From Advenella mimigardefordensis DPN7 (GTDB taxonomy: Bacteria; Pseudomonadota; Gammaproteobacteria; Burkholderiales; Burkholderiaceae_B), in NCBI RefSeq assembly GCF_000521505.1, contig NZ_CP003915.1, positions 868,001-932,000 of the forward strand: a stretch of DNA of 64,000 bases, read 5' to 3'. Positions 33,528 through 43,569 of the stretch are shown here, one piece after another (position 1 is the first letter of the stretch; every line of letters begins with the position of its first letter). The position numbers were made by a program, and so were the translations under genes. Under the pieces are notes generated by a model. It was given only the letters and a program-made list of their open reading frames with translations. It searched no databases and had not been told where the DNA came from.

Positions 33528-35179
33528 CAGTTACGGAATCGGGAAGGGGGTGTGTAAAGGTCGCCAGACCATTTGACAAGGTCCTTTACCGAGCGGGCTG
33601 CGAGCATATCCCGTGTTGCCAGACGAGGGTCAATGCCTAAGTCTTCCGGACGGCGCACCACGCCTCGATCGCGCAGATTTTCAACCATGCGGCGGTCGCG
33701 TGCCATGCCCACAGGGGTAAAGCCGGCGACACCGCGAATTGCCTGGGCGCGCTCCTGGGCACTGCGACATAACAGCAGATTGGCAATACCTTCTTCAGTC
33801 ACGATATGCGTAACGTCGTCACCGTAAATCATGATGGGGGGCAACTCGGCCTCCATAGTGGCTTTCAGTTGCCAGGCATCCAGTTCTTCCACAAATACCG
33901 GGGTCATATGTTCGCGAAAGGTTTCTACCGTTTGCACAACCAGCTTGCGTCCGCGTATGGCGTCGGGGCCGCCTGCCTCTCTGCCCGCCTTGAGCCAGGC
34001 GGCAGAAGCATGCCTGCGGCCATGGGGGTCGGATCCCATATTGGGTGCGCCACCGAAGCCTGTAATACGGCCTGTTGTTGCTGTTGAACTGTTGCCGGCA
34101 AGATCAATTTGCAGCGTTGAGCCAATAAACATATCGCAGGCATACAAGCCGGCCGTCTGGCTGAAAGCGCGGTTCGAACGCATACTGCCGTCTCGGCCTG
34201 TGAAAAAGACATCGGGGCGGGCTGCAATGTAGTTTTCCATGCCCACTTCAGAGCCGAAGCTGTGGATGGATTCAACACAACCGGATTCAATGGCGGGAAT
34301 CAGTGTGGGATGAGGGTTCAGTGCCCAGTGGGTGCAGATTTTTCCTTTCAGACCGAGATCTGTGGCGTAAGTTGGCAGCAGCAATTCAATTGCAGCGGTA
34401 TCAAAGCCGATTCCATGATTGAGCCTTTGTACTCCATACTCCGCATAAATACCTTTGATCGCCATCATAGCCATCAGGATCTGCACTTCAGTAATCTGAG
34501 CAGGATCGCGGGTGAACAGCGGTTCGATATAGTTGGGGCGCGGAGCGACGACGGTAAAATCGACCCAGTCTGCCGGAATATCGACCCGTGGCAGGGTATC
34601 TACCCGTTCATTGACCTGAGCAATCACGATGCCGCTGCGAAACGCTGTGGCCTCCACAATCGCAGGCGTATCTTCTGTGTTAGGACCGGTGTACAGGTTG
34701 CCGGCAGCATCTGCCGCCTGCGCAGCGATCAGGCAGACGTTCGGTGTCAGGTCGGTAAAGTAGCGGCCAAACAGTTCCAGATAAGTATGGATAGCGCCGA
34801 TCTCAATCTGTTTATCTTGCACCAGTCGCGCCAGGCGCCCCCCCTGCGGGCCGGAAAAAGAAAAATCCAGTCGGCTTGCTATGCCGTTTTCGAAGAGATC
34901 CAAATGACTGGGCAGTGCGAGCACAGATTGAACCATATGCAAATGATGTAACTGCTGGGGATCGCAAGCGGCCAGCGAGTCGGCGAGAAAATCGGCCTGT
35001 TTCTGGTTGTTGCCTTCCAGGCATACCCGATCCCCCGGTTCAATAACCGCTTGCAGCAATGGTACGATCTGCTCCGGTGTGATTTGAGCGTCAAGTCTCA
35101 GGCTGGCGGCGCGCGCCAGGCGTCGCTGTCGGCCGCGCTTTTTTGTATCCCAGAGTTTGCTGGTACCAAGGTGATTCAT
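33524..35179 (-). CDS. mdcA: Malonate decarboxylase subunit alpha (acetyl-ACP:malonate ACP transferase)
   Basis: 551 aa. It exchanges the acetyl group on the carrier protein for malonyl, releasing acetate. WDTKKRGRQRRLARAA, the CoA-transferase-like core GSTLQIDLAGNSSTATTGRI and GFGGAPNMGSDPHGRRHASA, and the C-terminal DLYTPPSRFRNW are typical. ATG at 35179 is preferred because AGGAACACC precedes it; an ATG at 35197 has no ribosome site. madM ends 20 bases upstream. Confidence 0.95.
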   Translation of the reverse strand: MNHLGTSKLWDTKKRGRQRRLARAASLRLDAQITPEQIVPLLQAVIEPGDRVCLEGNNQKQADFLADSLAACDPQQLHHLHMVQSVLALPSHLDLFENGIASRLDFSFSGPQGGRLARLVQDKQIEIGAIHTYLELFGRYFTDLTPNVCLIAAQAADAAGNLYTGPNTEDTPAIVEATAFRSGIVIAQVNERVDTLPRVDIPADWVDFTVVAPRPNYIEPLFTRDPAQITEVQILMAMMAIKGIYAEYGVQRLNHGIGFDTAAIELLLPTYATDLGLKGKICTHWALNPHPTLIPAIESGCVESIHSFGSEVGMENYIAARPDVFFTGRDGSMRSNRAFSQTAGLYACDMFIGSTLQIDLAGNSSTATTGRITGFGGAPNMGSDPHGRRHASAAWLKAGREAGGPDAIRGRKLVVQTVETFREHMTPVFVEELDAWQLKATMEAELPPIMIYGDDVTHIVTEEGIANLLLCRSAQERAQAIRGVAGFTPVGMARDRRMVENLRDRGVVRRPEDLGIDPRLATRDMLAARSVKDLVKWSGDLYTPPSRFRNW

Positions 35180-35199
35180 AAGGTGTTCCTGTTGCATAG

Positions 35200-35967
35200 T
35201 TAACCGAATAACGCTCTTGTTGCGAGAAACAGAACGGAGGGCCCCATCAGGCAGCCCAGGCCGGTGTAAAAGGTTGCCGTTAGCGCGCCATAAGGCACCA
35301 GGCGGGGATCGGTCGCCGCCAGACCTGCTGCAACGCCGCTGGTGGTTCCTGCCATGCCGCCAAAGACCATTGCCGAACGCGGGTTATCCAGACGCATGAA
35401 GCGAGCTGTGGCAGGAGTAAAGACCATGACAAGTATGGCCTTGATCAGACCAACGCCAATGGACAGGGCGATTACGTCTGAACTGGCGCCGATCGCTGCG
35501 CCGGTAACCGGACCCACAATATAGGTCATTGCGCCGGCACCGATAGTCGCCATGGATACCGGATCACGATACCCGAAAGCATAGGCAACGCTGGCGCCAA
35601 CAACGAACGGGAGTACGATACCCAACATTAGCGAAACCATACCAATGAGTCCGGCCTTTTTGACTTCTTCTACCTGTACGTCGAATGCCGTCGCGACGAT
35701 GGCAAAATCGCGCAACATGGCGCCACCCATCAATCCGATCCCGGCAAAGAGCTTGATATCAGCCACTCCCTTGGTGCCCCCTGTTTCAACGCCGCCCCAA
35801 TAGGCAAGAATCAATCCAATAACAATTGCAATAGCAGAACCGTGTACGCGCCCATTAGTCAGTCGCCTTGAAAGATGACCGGATATCCATATGATCAGCC
35901 CTACAAATGCAAAGGCTGCGATCAGATTGTTCTGCATAATTGCCTGTTTCAACATGTCCATCGTCAT
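35200..35967 (-). CDS. madM: Malonate transporter, MadM subunit
   Basis: 255-aa polytopic inner-membrane protein with about seven hydrophobic segments and Gly-rich helices (GAGAMTYIVGPVTGAAIGAS, GGMAGTTSGVAAGLAATDP). It forms the two-component Na+/malonate-type carrier with MadL. The gene lies 8 bases after madL and directly before mdcA, so uptake and breakdown share one transcript. Confidence 0.93.
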   Translation of the reverse strand: MTMDMLKQAIMQNNLIAAFAFVGLIIWISGHLSRRLTNGRVHGSAIAIVIGLILAYWGGVETGGTKGVADIKLFAGIGLMGGAMLRDFAIVATAFDVQVEEVKKAGLIGMVSLMLGIVLPFVVGASVAYAFGYRDPVSMATIGAGAMTYIVGPVTGAAIGASSDVIALSIGVGLIKAILVMVFTPATARFMRLDNPRSAMVFGGMAGTTSGVAAGLAATDPRLVPYGALTATFYTGLGCLMGPSVLFLATRALFG

Positions 35968-35975
35968 ATCTCCCT

Positions 35976-36377
35976 TCAGGCCTGATCTGAGGCGAGGCTG
36001 GCTTGCCAGGTAGCGCCGGCATTCTCAGGGCCGGAGCGATTGATCAGAGCGATTACGACGACAGTCAGCACAACCGTCAGGATCGCGCCCAGTATGGCGA
36101 CCGGGCCTCCCTTGAGTGCTGCCACGACATTTTGCTGTGATGCCATGGCGATCACGATGGGAATATACATGGCTGACCAGAACCCCACGCCCGCCAGTGT
36201 TGTGGCGGGCATAAGACCTTTTTTGTGAAGATAGCTGCGGGCTGCGATTAACAGCATCATGGAAATACCGACACCGCCCACGTTGGCCTTCACACCAATC
36301 AGCATGCCCAGCAGATCACCAACGTAAACGCCCAGTAAGTGGCATGCTGCCAGTATGGCTGTACCGTAAATAATCAT
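35976..36377 (-). CDS. madL: Malonate transporter, MadL subunit
   Basis: 133 aa with four hydrophobic segments; starts MIIYGTAILAACHLLGVYVG and includes LIGVKANVGGVGISMMLLI. It is the small partner of MadM in malonate uptake. GGAGA lies upstream of the ATG. It is the first gene of the nine-gene malonate operon, which runs to mdcH with gaps of 20 bases or less or with overlaps throughout. Confidence 0.93.
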   Translation of the reverse strand: MIIYGTAILAACHLLGVYVGDLLGMLIGVKANVGGVGISMMLLIAARSYLHKKGLMPATTLAGVGFWSAMYIPIVIAMASQQNVVAALKGGPVAILGAILTVVLTVVVIALINRSGPENAGATWQASLASDQA

Positions 36378-36476
36378 GGTTTTGTCTCCGGATGTTTTTA
36401 TGTTGCGTAGTTAAGTGTATTTAGCGCCGAAAGGAAGTCCGCCCGCATCCGTCTTTGGGGCGCCACTATCATTCCT

Positions 36477-36495
36477 TATCGTAAGACAGACGATA
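36477..36495. promoter_or_regulatory. Inverted repeat in the madL/mdcR divergent region
   Basis: TATCGT (36477-36482) and ACGATA (36490-36495) form a perfect inverted repeat with a 7-base spacer. A further TATCGT half-site lies near 36,613. The site is about 100 bases upstream of madL and 165 upstream of the LysR gene, where LysR-type regulators normally bind. Binding by this regulator is inferred. Confidence 0.5.
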
Positions 36496-36659
36496 GACAG
36501 AGGCGGCAGGCATTTCAATCAACCTGCATGTACAATCATTTAGCCTGAAGTTAAATGTTCCGCAGTCACCGAATGTAATCCTATAGTCAACGGTCGCGCT
36601 GTCTGGCCTGACCTATCGTTTACCCTAGCCATCATGAAAAAACCTTGTGAGTTAAATCC

Positions 36660-37607
36660 ATGGCCATAGATGAATCGATTACCCTGAAAAAACTGGAAGT
36701 CTTTCTGGCTTTCATGGAACGCAATAATCTAGCCCGCGTCGCCGAGGATCTGGGCCAGAGCGTAGTCAGCGTCCACCGCGCCCTGCATTCGCTTGAACAA
36801 GCCATAGGCTGTCCGCTGTTCAAGCTGGAAGGAAGAAATCTGGTCCCTCAGGATACGGCGCGACGTTTGGCGGAATCCGCCCGTCGGGTAGTGGCCGAAT
36901 GCGAAGATGGCATCCATGCTGTAAGAGACATGGCGGGCATCAATGCGTCCCGGCTCCGGGTAGGTGCCATCTATTCACTGACGTTGCACTGCATTCCGCA
37001 TCTGATTGTCGGAACCAAGCTGCGCAAGGACGGGCTCAATATAGAGCTGACGCTGGGCTCCAACGATGAACTGCTGCAAAAGTTGCAGGATGGCAGGCTG
37101 GACGCCATTGTCATCGGGGTGCATGACGGTATCGACAGCAAGCGCCTGATTACCGTGCCATTGTTTTCAGATGAAATGTTCCTGGCAGTTCCTTTGGATT
37201 CACCCTATGCGAGTCGCTCTGAAGTGGATTTGCATGAGCTGGCCAATGAGAATTTCGTGACTCTGGCCGATGGATTCATAACCTCATACAGTTTTAACCA
37301 AATGATGGAAAATGCAGGCATCTCACCTGTGATAGGAATGCATGTAGGCGATATTTTTTCGCTGATCAATCTGGTCAGCAACGGCATGGGGATCAGTTTG
37401 TTGCCCGGACGCATCGCATCTTTCACACCGCGTATCAAATTGATTTCGCTCCGGCCGGGCCATACTTATTCCCAGCACATTGCATTGCTGTTTCTGAATA
37501 GTCGGGAACAGGATCGCAACTTGCTGGCTCTTGCTGCAGAGGGGCGTACCTACAGTCGTCGGCTTTTGCAGGGCGGAGATTTCCCGATGTTGGGAGAAGC
37601 TGAGTAA
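36660..37607 (+). CDS. mdcR: LysR-family regulator of malonate utilisation
   Basis: 315 aa. The HTH lies in VFLAFMERNNLARVAEDLGQ then SVVSVHRALHSLEQAI, followed by a substrate-binding domain. It is divergent from madL, the position and family of MdcR regulators that activate malonate genes with malonate as inducer. No strong Shine-Dalgarno is seen before the ATG at 36660, although the N-terminus matches the family well. Confidence 0.88.
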   Translation: MAIDESITLKKLEVFLAFMERNNLARVAEDLGQSVVSVHRALHSLEQAIGCPLFKLEGRNLVPQDTARRLAESARRVVAECEDGIHAVRDMAGINASRLRVGAIYSLTLHCIPHLIVGTKLRKDGLNIELTLGSNDELLQKLQDGRLDAIVIGVHDGIDSKRLITVPLFSDEMFLAVPLDSPYASRSEVDLHELANENFVTLADGFITSYSFNQMMENAGISPVIGMHVGDIFSLINLVSNGMGISLLPGRIASFTPRIKLISLRPGHTYSQHIALLFLNSREQDRNLLALAAEGRTYSRRLLQGGDFPMLGEAE

Positions 37608-37836
37608 GTACGCGAAATGGCGATGCATGCCTGCTTCAAGTGCAGCTGGCGTGCTCGTTTGAACAAATGGGCGCCTTTTTAAATCTGCAGGGCGATCAAT
37701 GCACACGTCTGCCTTGTTTTGGTGCGACAGGCTGATTGTATAGAGCGTGGCAAGCACGCCATATGGCCAACAGGGCATCAATACGGCGTTGGCACATCTT
37801 TTGCTTGAGAGTGTTGGCAACTTTCAAGGAACCGTC

Positions 37837-39501
37837 ATGATCCCCAATTTTCCCAAGAACACATTAGCTACGGCCATGAGTATGGCTGTATTTTTTAGTG
37901 CCTGCGCCATGCCTCTGGCAGCCAATGCAGAGTCGGTGCTGACCATTGCCATGACCGCTGCGGATATTCCCCGGACCTCGGGTCAGCCCGATCAGGGATT
38001 CGAAGGTAATCGCTTTACCGGTATTCCCATGTATGATGCGCTTGTCGAATGGGATCTGTCCTCCGACAAAGGCGCAACACCGCTGACGCAAGGGCTGGCT
38101 ACAAGCTGGACCGTGGACGAGGCCGATAAGACCAAATGGATTTTCAAGCTGCGTCCGAATGTCCTTTTTCATGATGGATCTGCATTTAATGCCGATGCGG
38201 TGGTATGGAACGTTGCGAAGGTACTGGATAAGTCCGCTCCTCAATATGATCCTGCTCAAGTAGGCGCTACGGTGTCAAGGATGCCAACACTCAAGGCAGC
38301 GAAAGTGATTGATCCTATGACGGTTGAAATAACGACGACAGAACCCGACGCGTTTTTGCCCTATAACCTGACAAATCTGTTCATCGCATCGCCTGTGCAG
38401 TGGCAAAAGAAACTTGATGCAGTGCCGGCTTCGGTTAAGGATCCGTTGGAGCGCTCCAAGCAGGCCTGGAATGCGTTCGCGAGTGAAGCGTCCGGTACCG
38501 GCCCGTTCAAGCTTTCCAGACTGGTGCCGCGCTCCAGACTTGAAATCACCAAAAATGATCATTACTGGAATCCTGCACGCGTACCCAAGCTGGATAAGGT
38601 CGTGCTGATTCCCATGCCCGAGGCCAGCGCCAGAACAGCAGCGCTTATGTCGGGACAGGTAGACTGGATTGAAGCGCCAGCGCCCGATGCACTTGAACCG
38701 ATCAAGGCACGTGGCAATACCATTTATACCAATGTTCAACCGCATATCTGGCCATGGCAGTTTTCTATGGTTGAGGGCTCGCCCTGGGCCGACAAGCGCC
38801 TACGGCAGGCCGCCAATCTGTGTGTCGATCGCGAGGGCATGAAAGGCATGCTGGGCGGTCTGATGGCGCCGGCTCAGGGCGTGGTAGCCAAATCCAGCCC
38901 GTGGTGGGGCAACCCGACATTCGATATCAAATACGATCCGGATGCTTCGCGCAAGCTGATGCAGGAGGCGGGCTTCTCTGCCAGCAAGCCGGTCAAAGTG
39001 AAAGTGCAGATCTCGGCATCCGGTTCTGGTCAGATGCAGCCGCTGCCGATGAATGAATATATCCAGCAGAATCTGAAAGAATGTTTTTTTGATGTCGAAT
39101 TTGATGTGGTCGAATGGAATACGCTGTTTAACAGCTGGCGTCTGGGTGCCAAGGACCCCAGCGCACATGGGGCACAGGCGACCAATGTAAGTGCAGCCAC
39201 CATGGATCCGTTCTTTGCCATGGTGCGTTTTGTCAGCAGCAAAGCGTTACCACCCGTATCGAATAACTGGGGCTATGTGATTGACGATACCTTCGACGAA
39301 TATATCCGCGAAGCCCGCAACAGTTTTGATCCGGCGCAGCGAGACGTTGCACTGGCCAAACTGCATACCCGGATGGTGGACGAAGCCGTGTTCCTTTATG
39401 TGGCACATGATGTCGGTCCTCGGGCGATTTCCAACAAGGTCAAGGGCGTAGTCCAGCCACAAAGCTGGTTTATCGACATTGCCACGATGTCCAAGGAGTA
39501 A
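37837..39501 (+). CDS. Peptide/opine-type ABC transporter substrate-binding protein (family 5)
   Basis: 554 aa, periplasmic. The signal peptide MIPNFPKNTLATAMSMAVFF continues to a cleavage after AANA. WTVDEADKTKWIFKLRPNVLFHDGS and ANLCVDREGMKGMLGG are DppA/OppA-family features. ATG at 37837 follows AAGGAACC; a longer frame from 37747 would hide the signal. It is the first gene of a seven-gene operon with two permeases, two ATPases, an amidohydrolase and an amidase, so the substrate is probably an N-substituted amino acid or amide rather than an ordinary peptide. Confidence 0.93.
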   Translation: MIPNFPKNTLATAMSMAVFFSACAMPLAANAESVLTIAMTAADIPRTSGQPDQGFEGNRFTGIPMYDALVEWDLSSDKGATPLTQGLATSWTVDEADKTKWIFKLRPNVLFHDGSAFNADAVVWNVAKVLDKSAPQYDPAQVGATVSRMPTLKAAKVIDPMTVEITTTEPDAFLPYNLTNLFIASPVQWQKKLDAVPASVKDPLERSKQAWNAFASEASGTGPFKLSRLVPRSRLEITKNDHYWNPARVPKLDKVVLIPMPEASARTAALMSGQVDWIEAPAPDALEPIKARGNTIYTNVQPHIWPWQFSMVEGSPWADKRLRQAANLCVDREGMKGMLGGLMAPAQGVVAKSSPWWGNPTFDIKYDPDASRKLMQEAGFSASKPVKVKVQISASGSGQMQPLPMNEYIQQNLKECFFDVEFDVVEWNTLFNSWRLGAKDPSAHGAQATNVSAATMDPFFAMVRFVSSKALPPVSNNWGYVIDDTFDEYIREARNSFDPAQRDVALAKLHTRMVDEAVFLYVAHDVGPRAISNKVKGVVQPQSWFIDIATMSKE

Positions 39502-39508
39502 CTCTGCA

Positions 39509-39528
39509 CTGGCCACCGTGGTGGCCAG
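39509..39528. promoter_or_regulatory. Perfect hairpin after the binding-protein gene
   Basis: Arms CTGGCCAC (39509-39516) and GTGGCCAG (39521-39528) pair around CGTG, 8 bases after the stop codon. A T-rich stretch begins about a dozen bases later. Such hairpins often let the binding protein be made in excess of the membrane parts, by partial termination or by protecting the upstream message. Confidence 0.65.
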
Positions 39529-39565
39529 CACTCCCCCTGTTTTCCATTTTTGAAGCCTGACTATC

Positions 39566-40513
39566 ATGATGTATTTTCTGAGACGGCTCGTGTATTCGTT
39601 GCCCGTATTGCTGGGAGTGGCATTCCTGTGTTTCTCCCTGATCCACATCGCCCCTGGTGATCCTCTTGTTTCTGTCATGCCACCCGATGCCTCTGAAGCG
39701 CTGCGCAGTCAAATGATGAGCATCTACGGGTTTGATCAGCCATTTCTGGTGCAGTTCTGGAACTGGCTGTGGCGGGCCTTGCATGGTGATCTGGGCATGT
39801 CTATCGCGACCAGTCGCCCCGTGGCTACCGAGGTGCTCGCCGCGGTCGGCAATTCGCTGCGGCTGGCCGTAATCGCCGTACTGATCGGTTTTTCACTGGG
39901 GGTCGTCTTCGGCATGATTTCCGGCTATGCGCGACATTCTATCTGGGATCGGCTGGCGTCATTGAGTTCCATACTTGGCGTCAGTATTCCGCATTATTGG
40001 CTGGGCATGGTGCTGGTCATTATTTTCTCGGTGTTTCTGAACTGGTTTCCCGCAACCGGATCGGCCGCAGGTGACGGCACCGGTTGGCGCTGGGACTGGG
40101 AGCATGTGCAGTATATGATCCTGCCCGCCATCACGATGTCGGTGATTCCCATGGGGATTGTGGCCCGCACCATTCGTGCCCTTGTCAGCGATATTCTGTC
40201 GCGGGAGTTCATGGTCGGGCTGCAGGCCCGGGGCCTGGGGCGCGGTCGGATGTTTATGCATTTGGTCAAGAACGTTGCGCCCACGGCCCTTTCCGTGATG
40301 GGGTTGCAACTGGGCTATCTGCTCGGTGGCTCCATTCTGATCGAAACAGTTTTCTCATGGCCTGGCGCCGGGTTTCTGCTCAATTCGGCCGTGTTCCAGC
40401 GCGACTTTCCGCTACTGCAAGGCACGATTCTGATCATGGCGATCTTTTTCGTGCTGCTCAATCTGCTGGTCGATACCATTCAGACCTGGCTTGATCCCCG
40501 TATTCAAAGGTAA
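39566..40513 (+). CDS. ABC transporter permease (DppB-like)
   Basis: 315 aa, about six membrane segments. It begins MMYFLRRLVYSLPVLLGVAF, the standard DppB/GsiC N-terminus, and carries the EAA loop (SREFMVGLQARGLGRGRMFM) that contacts the ATPase. ATG at 39566 or 39569. The next permease follows after 4 bases. Confidence 0.93.
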   Translation: MMYFLRRLVYSLPVLLGVAFLCFSLIHIAPGDPLVSVMPPDASEALRSQMMSIYGFDQPFLVQFWNWLWRALHGDLGMSIATSRPVATEVLAAVGNSLRLAVIAVLIGFSLGVVFGMISGYARHSIWDRLASLSSILGVSIPHYWLGMVLVIIFSVFLNWFPATGSAAGDGTGWRWDWEHVQYMILPAITMSVIPMGIVARTIRALVSDILSREFMVGLQARGLGRGRMFMHLVKNVAPTALSVMGLQLGYLLGGSILIETVFSWPGAGFLLNSAVFQRDFPLLQGTILIMAIFFVLLNLLVDTIQTWLDPRIQR

Positions 40514-40517
40514 CACC

Positions 40518-41414
40518 ATGACTGATTATTCCCTTGCCACCAATGCAGACTTGTCGCTAGTACAGGCACCCCGCTCGGCGGGGTACTGGAGTGGCGTCCT
40601 GCGTAACCTGCGGCGTAACAGGGGTGCGATGTTTGCAGCCGGTTTATTGCTGCTTCTGCTGCTGATGGCGATACTGGCGCCGTGGATCATGCCGGCAGAT
40701 CCATATAAGTCTTCGATTATTCACAGGCTCAAGCCTATCGGCACCGAAAATTACTTTCTGGGTACCGATGAACTGGGGCGCGATATGCTGTCCCGCCTGA
40801 TTCTGGGGGCACGTCTGTCATTGTTCATGGGTATCACACCCGTAATCATTGCGTTTGCAATCGGAGGCGCGATCGGCATCGTCGCCGGATATGCCGGTGG
40901 ACGCACCAACGCAGTCATCATGCGTCTGACCGACGTGCTGTACGCCTTTCCATCGGTATTGCTGGCGATCGCGCTCTCGGGCACGCTCGGCGCCGGCACC
41001 GGTAATGCGCTGTTGTCGCTGACCGTGGTGTTCATTCCGCAAATCATTCGCGTGGCCGAAAGCGTGACCACTCAAATGCGCACGCAGGAGTTTGTGGATG
41101 CGGCCCGGATATCAGGTGCATCGCCGGTCAGGATCGTGTTCAGTCAGGTCCTTAACAATGTGCTTGGTCCCATTTTCGTTTTCTCCACCAGTCTGATTTC
41201 TGTTTCTATGATTCTGGCATCGGGGCTGTCTTTTCTGGGTCTGGGCGTTAAGCCGCCAGAGCCTGAATGGGGTCTTATGCTCAATACCCTGCGTACGGCG
41301 ATTTACACGCAGCCGGTGATTGCGGCATTGCCGGGCCTGATGATTTTTATCACATCGATTTCGTTCAACGTCTTTTCAGACGGGCTTCGCCAGGCGATGG
41401 ATATTAAGGAGTAA
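40518..41414 (+). CDS. ABC transporter permease (DppC-like)
   Basis: 298 aa, about six membrane segments, with the N-terminal RNRGAMFAAGLLLLLLLMAI and HRLKPIGTENYFLGTDELGR motifs of DppC-type permeases and an EAA loop (TQEFVDAARISGASPVRIVF). ATG at 40518 is chosen because AAAGG lies 6-7 bases upstream; a frame starting at 40491 overlaps the first permease and lacks support. Confidence 0.93.
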   Translation: MTDYSLATNADLSLVQAPRSAGYWSGVLRNLRRNRGAMFAAGLLLLLLLMAILAPWIMPADPYKSSIIHRLKPIGTENYFLGTDELGRDMLSRLILGARLSLFMGITPVIIAFAIGGAIGIVAGYAGGRTNAVIMRLTDVLYAFPSVLLAIALSGTLGAGTGNALLSLTVVFIPQIIRVAESVTTQMRTQEFVDAARISGASPVRIVFSQVLNNVLGPIFVFSTSLISVSMILASGLSFLGLGVKPPEPEWGLMLNTLRTAIYTQPVIAALPGLMIFITSISFNVFSDGLRQAMDIKE

Positions 41415-41418
41415 TAGT

Positions 41419-42483
41419 ATGACGACAACCACATTGGCTCAGACCCAGGATGTTGGCGGACCAGCGCAGCCCTTGCTTATTGTGAAGAATCTGCTGAAGC
41501 ACTTTCCTCTGAAAAACACGTTTTTTCGTCGCAATGCCGCTGCGGTACAGGCTGTAGATGGGATCAGTTTCGATGTCATGAAAAACGAGACGTTGGGTAT
41601 TGTCGGGGAGTCCGGCTGCGGCAAATCAACAACCGCCAGGCTGCTGATGCAACTGCTGCAGCAGGATCGTGGCGAACTGATCTTCGACGGCCAGACGGTA
41701 GGTACCAGCCAATTGCCGATGAAATCGTTCAGGCGTCAGGTGCAAATGGTTTTTCAGGATAGCTATTCATCCCTGAATCCGCGCATGACGATTCTGGATA
41801 CCATCGCGTTTGCTCCGATTGTGCACGGCGTACCGCCTCGGCAGGCCGAGCGCGAGGCACTGGAGTTGCTGGCGAATGTTGGGCTGGATCCGCAACGCTT
41901 TGCCGGCAGGTACCCTCACGAACTGTCGGGCGGACAACGGCAGCGCGTTAACATCGCACGCGCCATTGCCCTGAAACCGCGCTTGATTATTCTTGATGAA
42001 GCCGTCTCTGCGCTGGATAAATCCGTAGAGGCTCAGGTACTGAATCTGCTATCGGATCTGAAAAAAAAATACAACCTCACCTTTGTTTTTATCAGCCACG
42101 ATCTGAGCGTCATTGAATATTTGTGCGATCGGGTGCTGGTGATGTATCTGGGCAAAGTGGTTGAGCTGGGTTCGACCGATCAGGTGCTCAGTACGCCTGC
42201 CCACCCTTACACACAGGCGCTGCTGGCGTCGGTTCCGACAACCGACCCGGACCATCGTACCGAAAAAGCACCGCTGGCCGGGGACCCGCCGAACCCCATC
42301 GAACCGCCGTCAGGCTGCCGGTTTCACCCGCGCTGCAGTCAGATGATTGCCCAATGCAAATCCAATATGCCGCTGTTGCTGGCGCATCGCCCGGGACATG
42401 AGGTTGCATGTATTCGGGTCAATGACCGCATCGGGCAAAGTGTGGATACGGCGCGGCAAGCGTCCGCTGATATGTCCATTTGA
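41419..42483 (+). CDS. ABC transporter ATP-binding protein (DppF/OppF-like)
   Basis: 354 aa. Walker A GESGCGKST near residue 63, signature LSGGQRQRVNIAR near 169 and Walker B LIILDEAVSALD near 190. The C-terminal oligopeptide-type extension contains CRFHPRCSQM, often linked to an iron-sulfur site in this family. Four bases separate it from the permease gene. It pairs with the next ATPase as a heterodimer. Confidence 0.94.
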   Translation: MTTTTLAQTQDVGGPAQPLLIVKNLLKHFPLKNTFFRRNAAAVQAVDGISFDVMKNETLGIVGESGCGKSTTARLLMQLLQQDRGELIFDGQTVGTSQLPMKSFRRQVQMVFQDSYSSLNPRMTILDTIAFAPIVHGVPPRQAEREALELLANVGLDPQRFAGRYPHELSGGQRQRVNIARAIALKPRLIILDEAVSALDKSVEAQVLNLLSDLKKKYNLTFVFISHDLSVIEYLCDRVLVMYLGKVVELGSTDQVLSTPAHPYTQALLASVPTTDPDHRTEKAPLAGDPPNPIEPPSGCRFHPRCSQMIAQCKSNMPLLLAHRPGHEVACIRVNDRIGQSVDTARQASADMSI

Positions 42484-42493
42484 GAGGAACACA

Positions 42494-43525
42494 ATGAATA
42501 CACAAGTGATGACGCGGATGAAGGAACAACACAGCAGCGCGTCTGTTGCAGACGATCGGGCTGATGCCGCCATTTCAGTGACTGATCTGACGGTTGCTTT
42601 CGAACGCGCTGGCAAGACGATACGGGCGGTCAATGGTGTTTCTTTTGACGTAGCCAAAGGTGAAACGCTGGTGCTTATTGGCGAATCAGGATCGGGTAAA
42701 AGCGTGACCTTGCGGGCCTTGATGCGCCTGCACCCGGAAAGGCAAACCCGACAAACCGGCTCAATCCGCATCAACCGGCAGGACGTGCTGAAAATGGATC
42801 GGCGCCAATTGCGTGCGCTGCGCGGCAAGAAAATAGCAATGGTATTTCAGGAACCTCTGCTGGCCCTGGACCCCGTTTATACCGTAGGCCAGCAAATGAT
42901 CGAATGCATTCGCACGCACCACCAGATTAGTGCTCAGCAAGCCAGGGCGCTCGCCATTGCCGCGCTGGAAGCAGTGCGTATTCCGAGTCCGGAGCGGCGC
43001 CTTGCTGCGTATCCGCACGAGATGTCTGGCGGCATGCGCCAGCGGGCCATGATCGCGCTGGCGCTGTCTGCCCAGCCCGAAGTGCTGCTGGCAGACGAAC
43101 CGACTACCGCACTGGACGCAACGGTGCAGATACAGGTGCTGATCCTGATGCGTGAATTACAAAAGAAATTGGGGCTGGCCATTGTTTTTGTCACCCATGA
43201 TATTGGCGCGGCAACGGAAATGGCGGACCGGGTTGCCGTCATGTACGGCGGGCGGATTGTGGAAGAGGGCAGTATTGGCGACATTTTGCACCATGCTCAG
43301 CATCCCTATACGCTGGCATTGCTCAAGAGCCGACGCCATGGCATGGAGCGTGGCAAGCCACTGGACGTGATCCGTGGCTCGCCACCTGATCTGGCTAATT
43401 TGCCACCCGGCTGCCCATTTGCTGCGCGTTGCGATCAGGTGATGGCGCACTGTGCGACAAGTGTACCGCCGACGACCAGAATCAGCCAAAGCCATCGGGT
43501 TCAGTGCCATCTGGCTGCTGCCTGA
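42494..43525 (+). CDS. ABC transporter ATP-binding protein (DppD/OppD-like)
   Basis: 343 aa. Walker A GESGSGKS near residue 63, signature MSGGMRQRAMIALAL near 177, Walker B LLADEPTTALD near 197, and the C-terminal CPFAARCDQV extension. ATG at 42494 follows GAGAGGA; a longer upstream frame overlaps the previous ATPase and is unlikely. The usual dipeptide order is D then F; here the DppF-like gene comes first. Confidence 0.94.
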   Translation: MNTQVMTRMKEQHSSASVADDRADAAISVTDLTVAFERAGKTIRAVNGVSFDVAKGETLVLIGESGSGKSVTLRALMRLHPERQTRQTGSIRINRQDVLKMDRRQLRALRGKKIAMVFQEPLLALDPVYTVGQQMIECIRTHHQISAQQARALAIAALEAVRIPSPERRLAAYPHEMSGGMRQRAMIALALSAQPEVLLADEPTTALDATVQIQVLILMRELQKKLGLAIVFVTHDIGAATEMADRVAVMYGGRIVEEGSIGDILHHAQHPYTLALLKSRRHGMERGKPLDVIRGSPPDLANLPPGCPFAARCDQVMAHCATSVPPTTRISQSHRVQCHLAAA

Positions 43526-43569
43526 CGGCACTCACGTAACAACGATTTTTACTCAACAGGCAAAACGAA

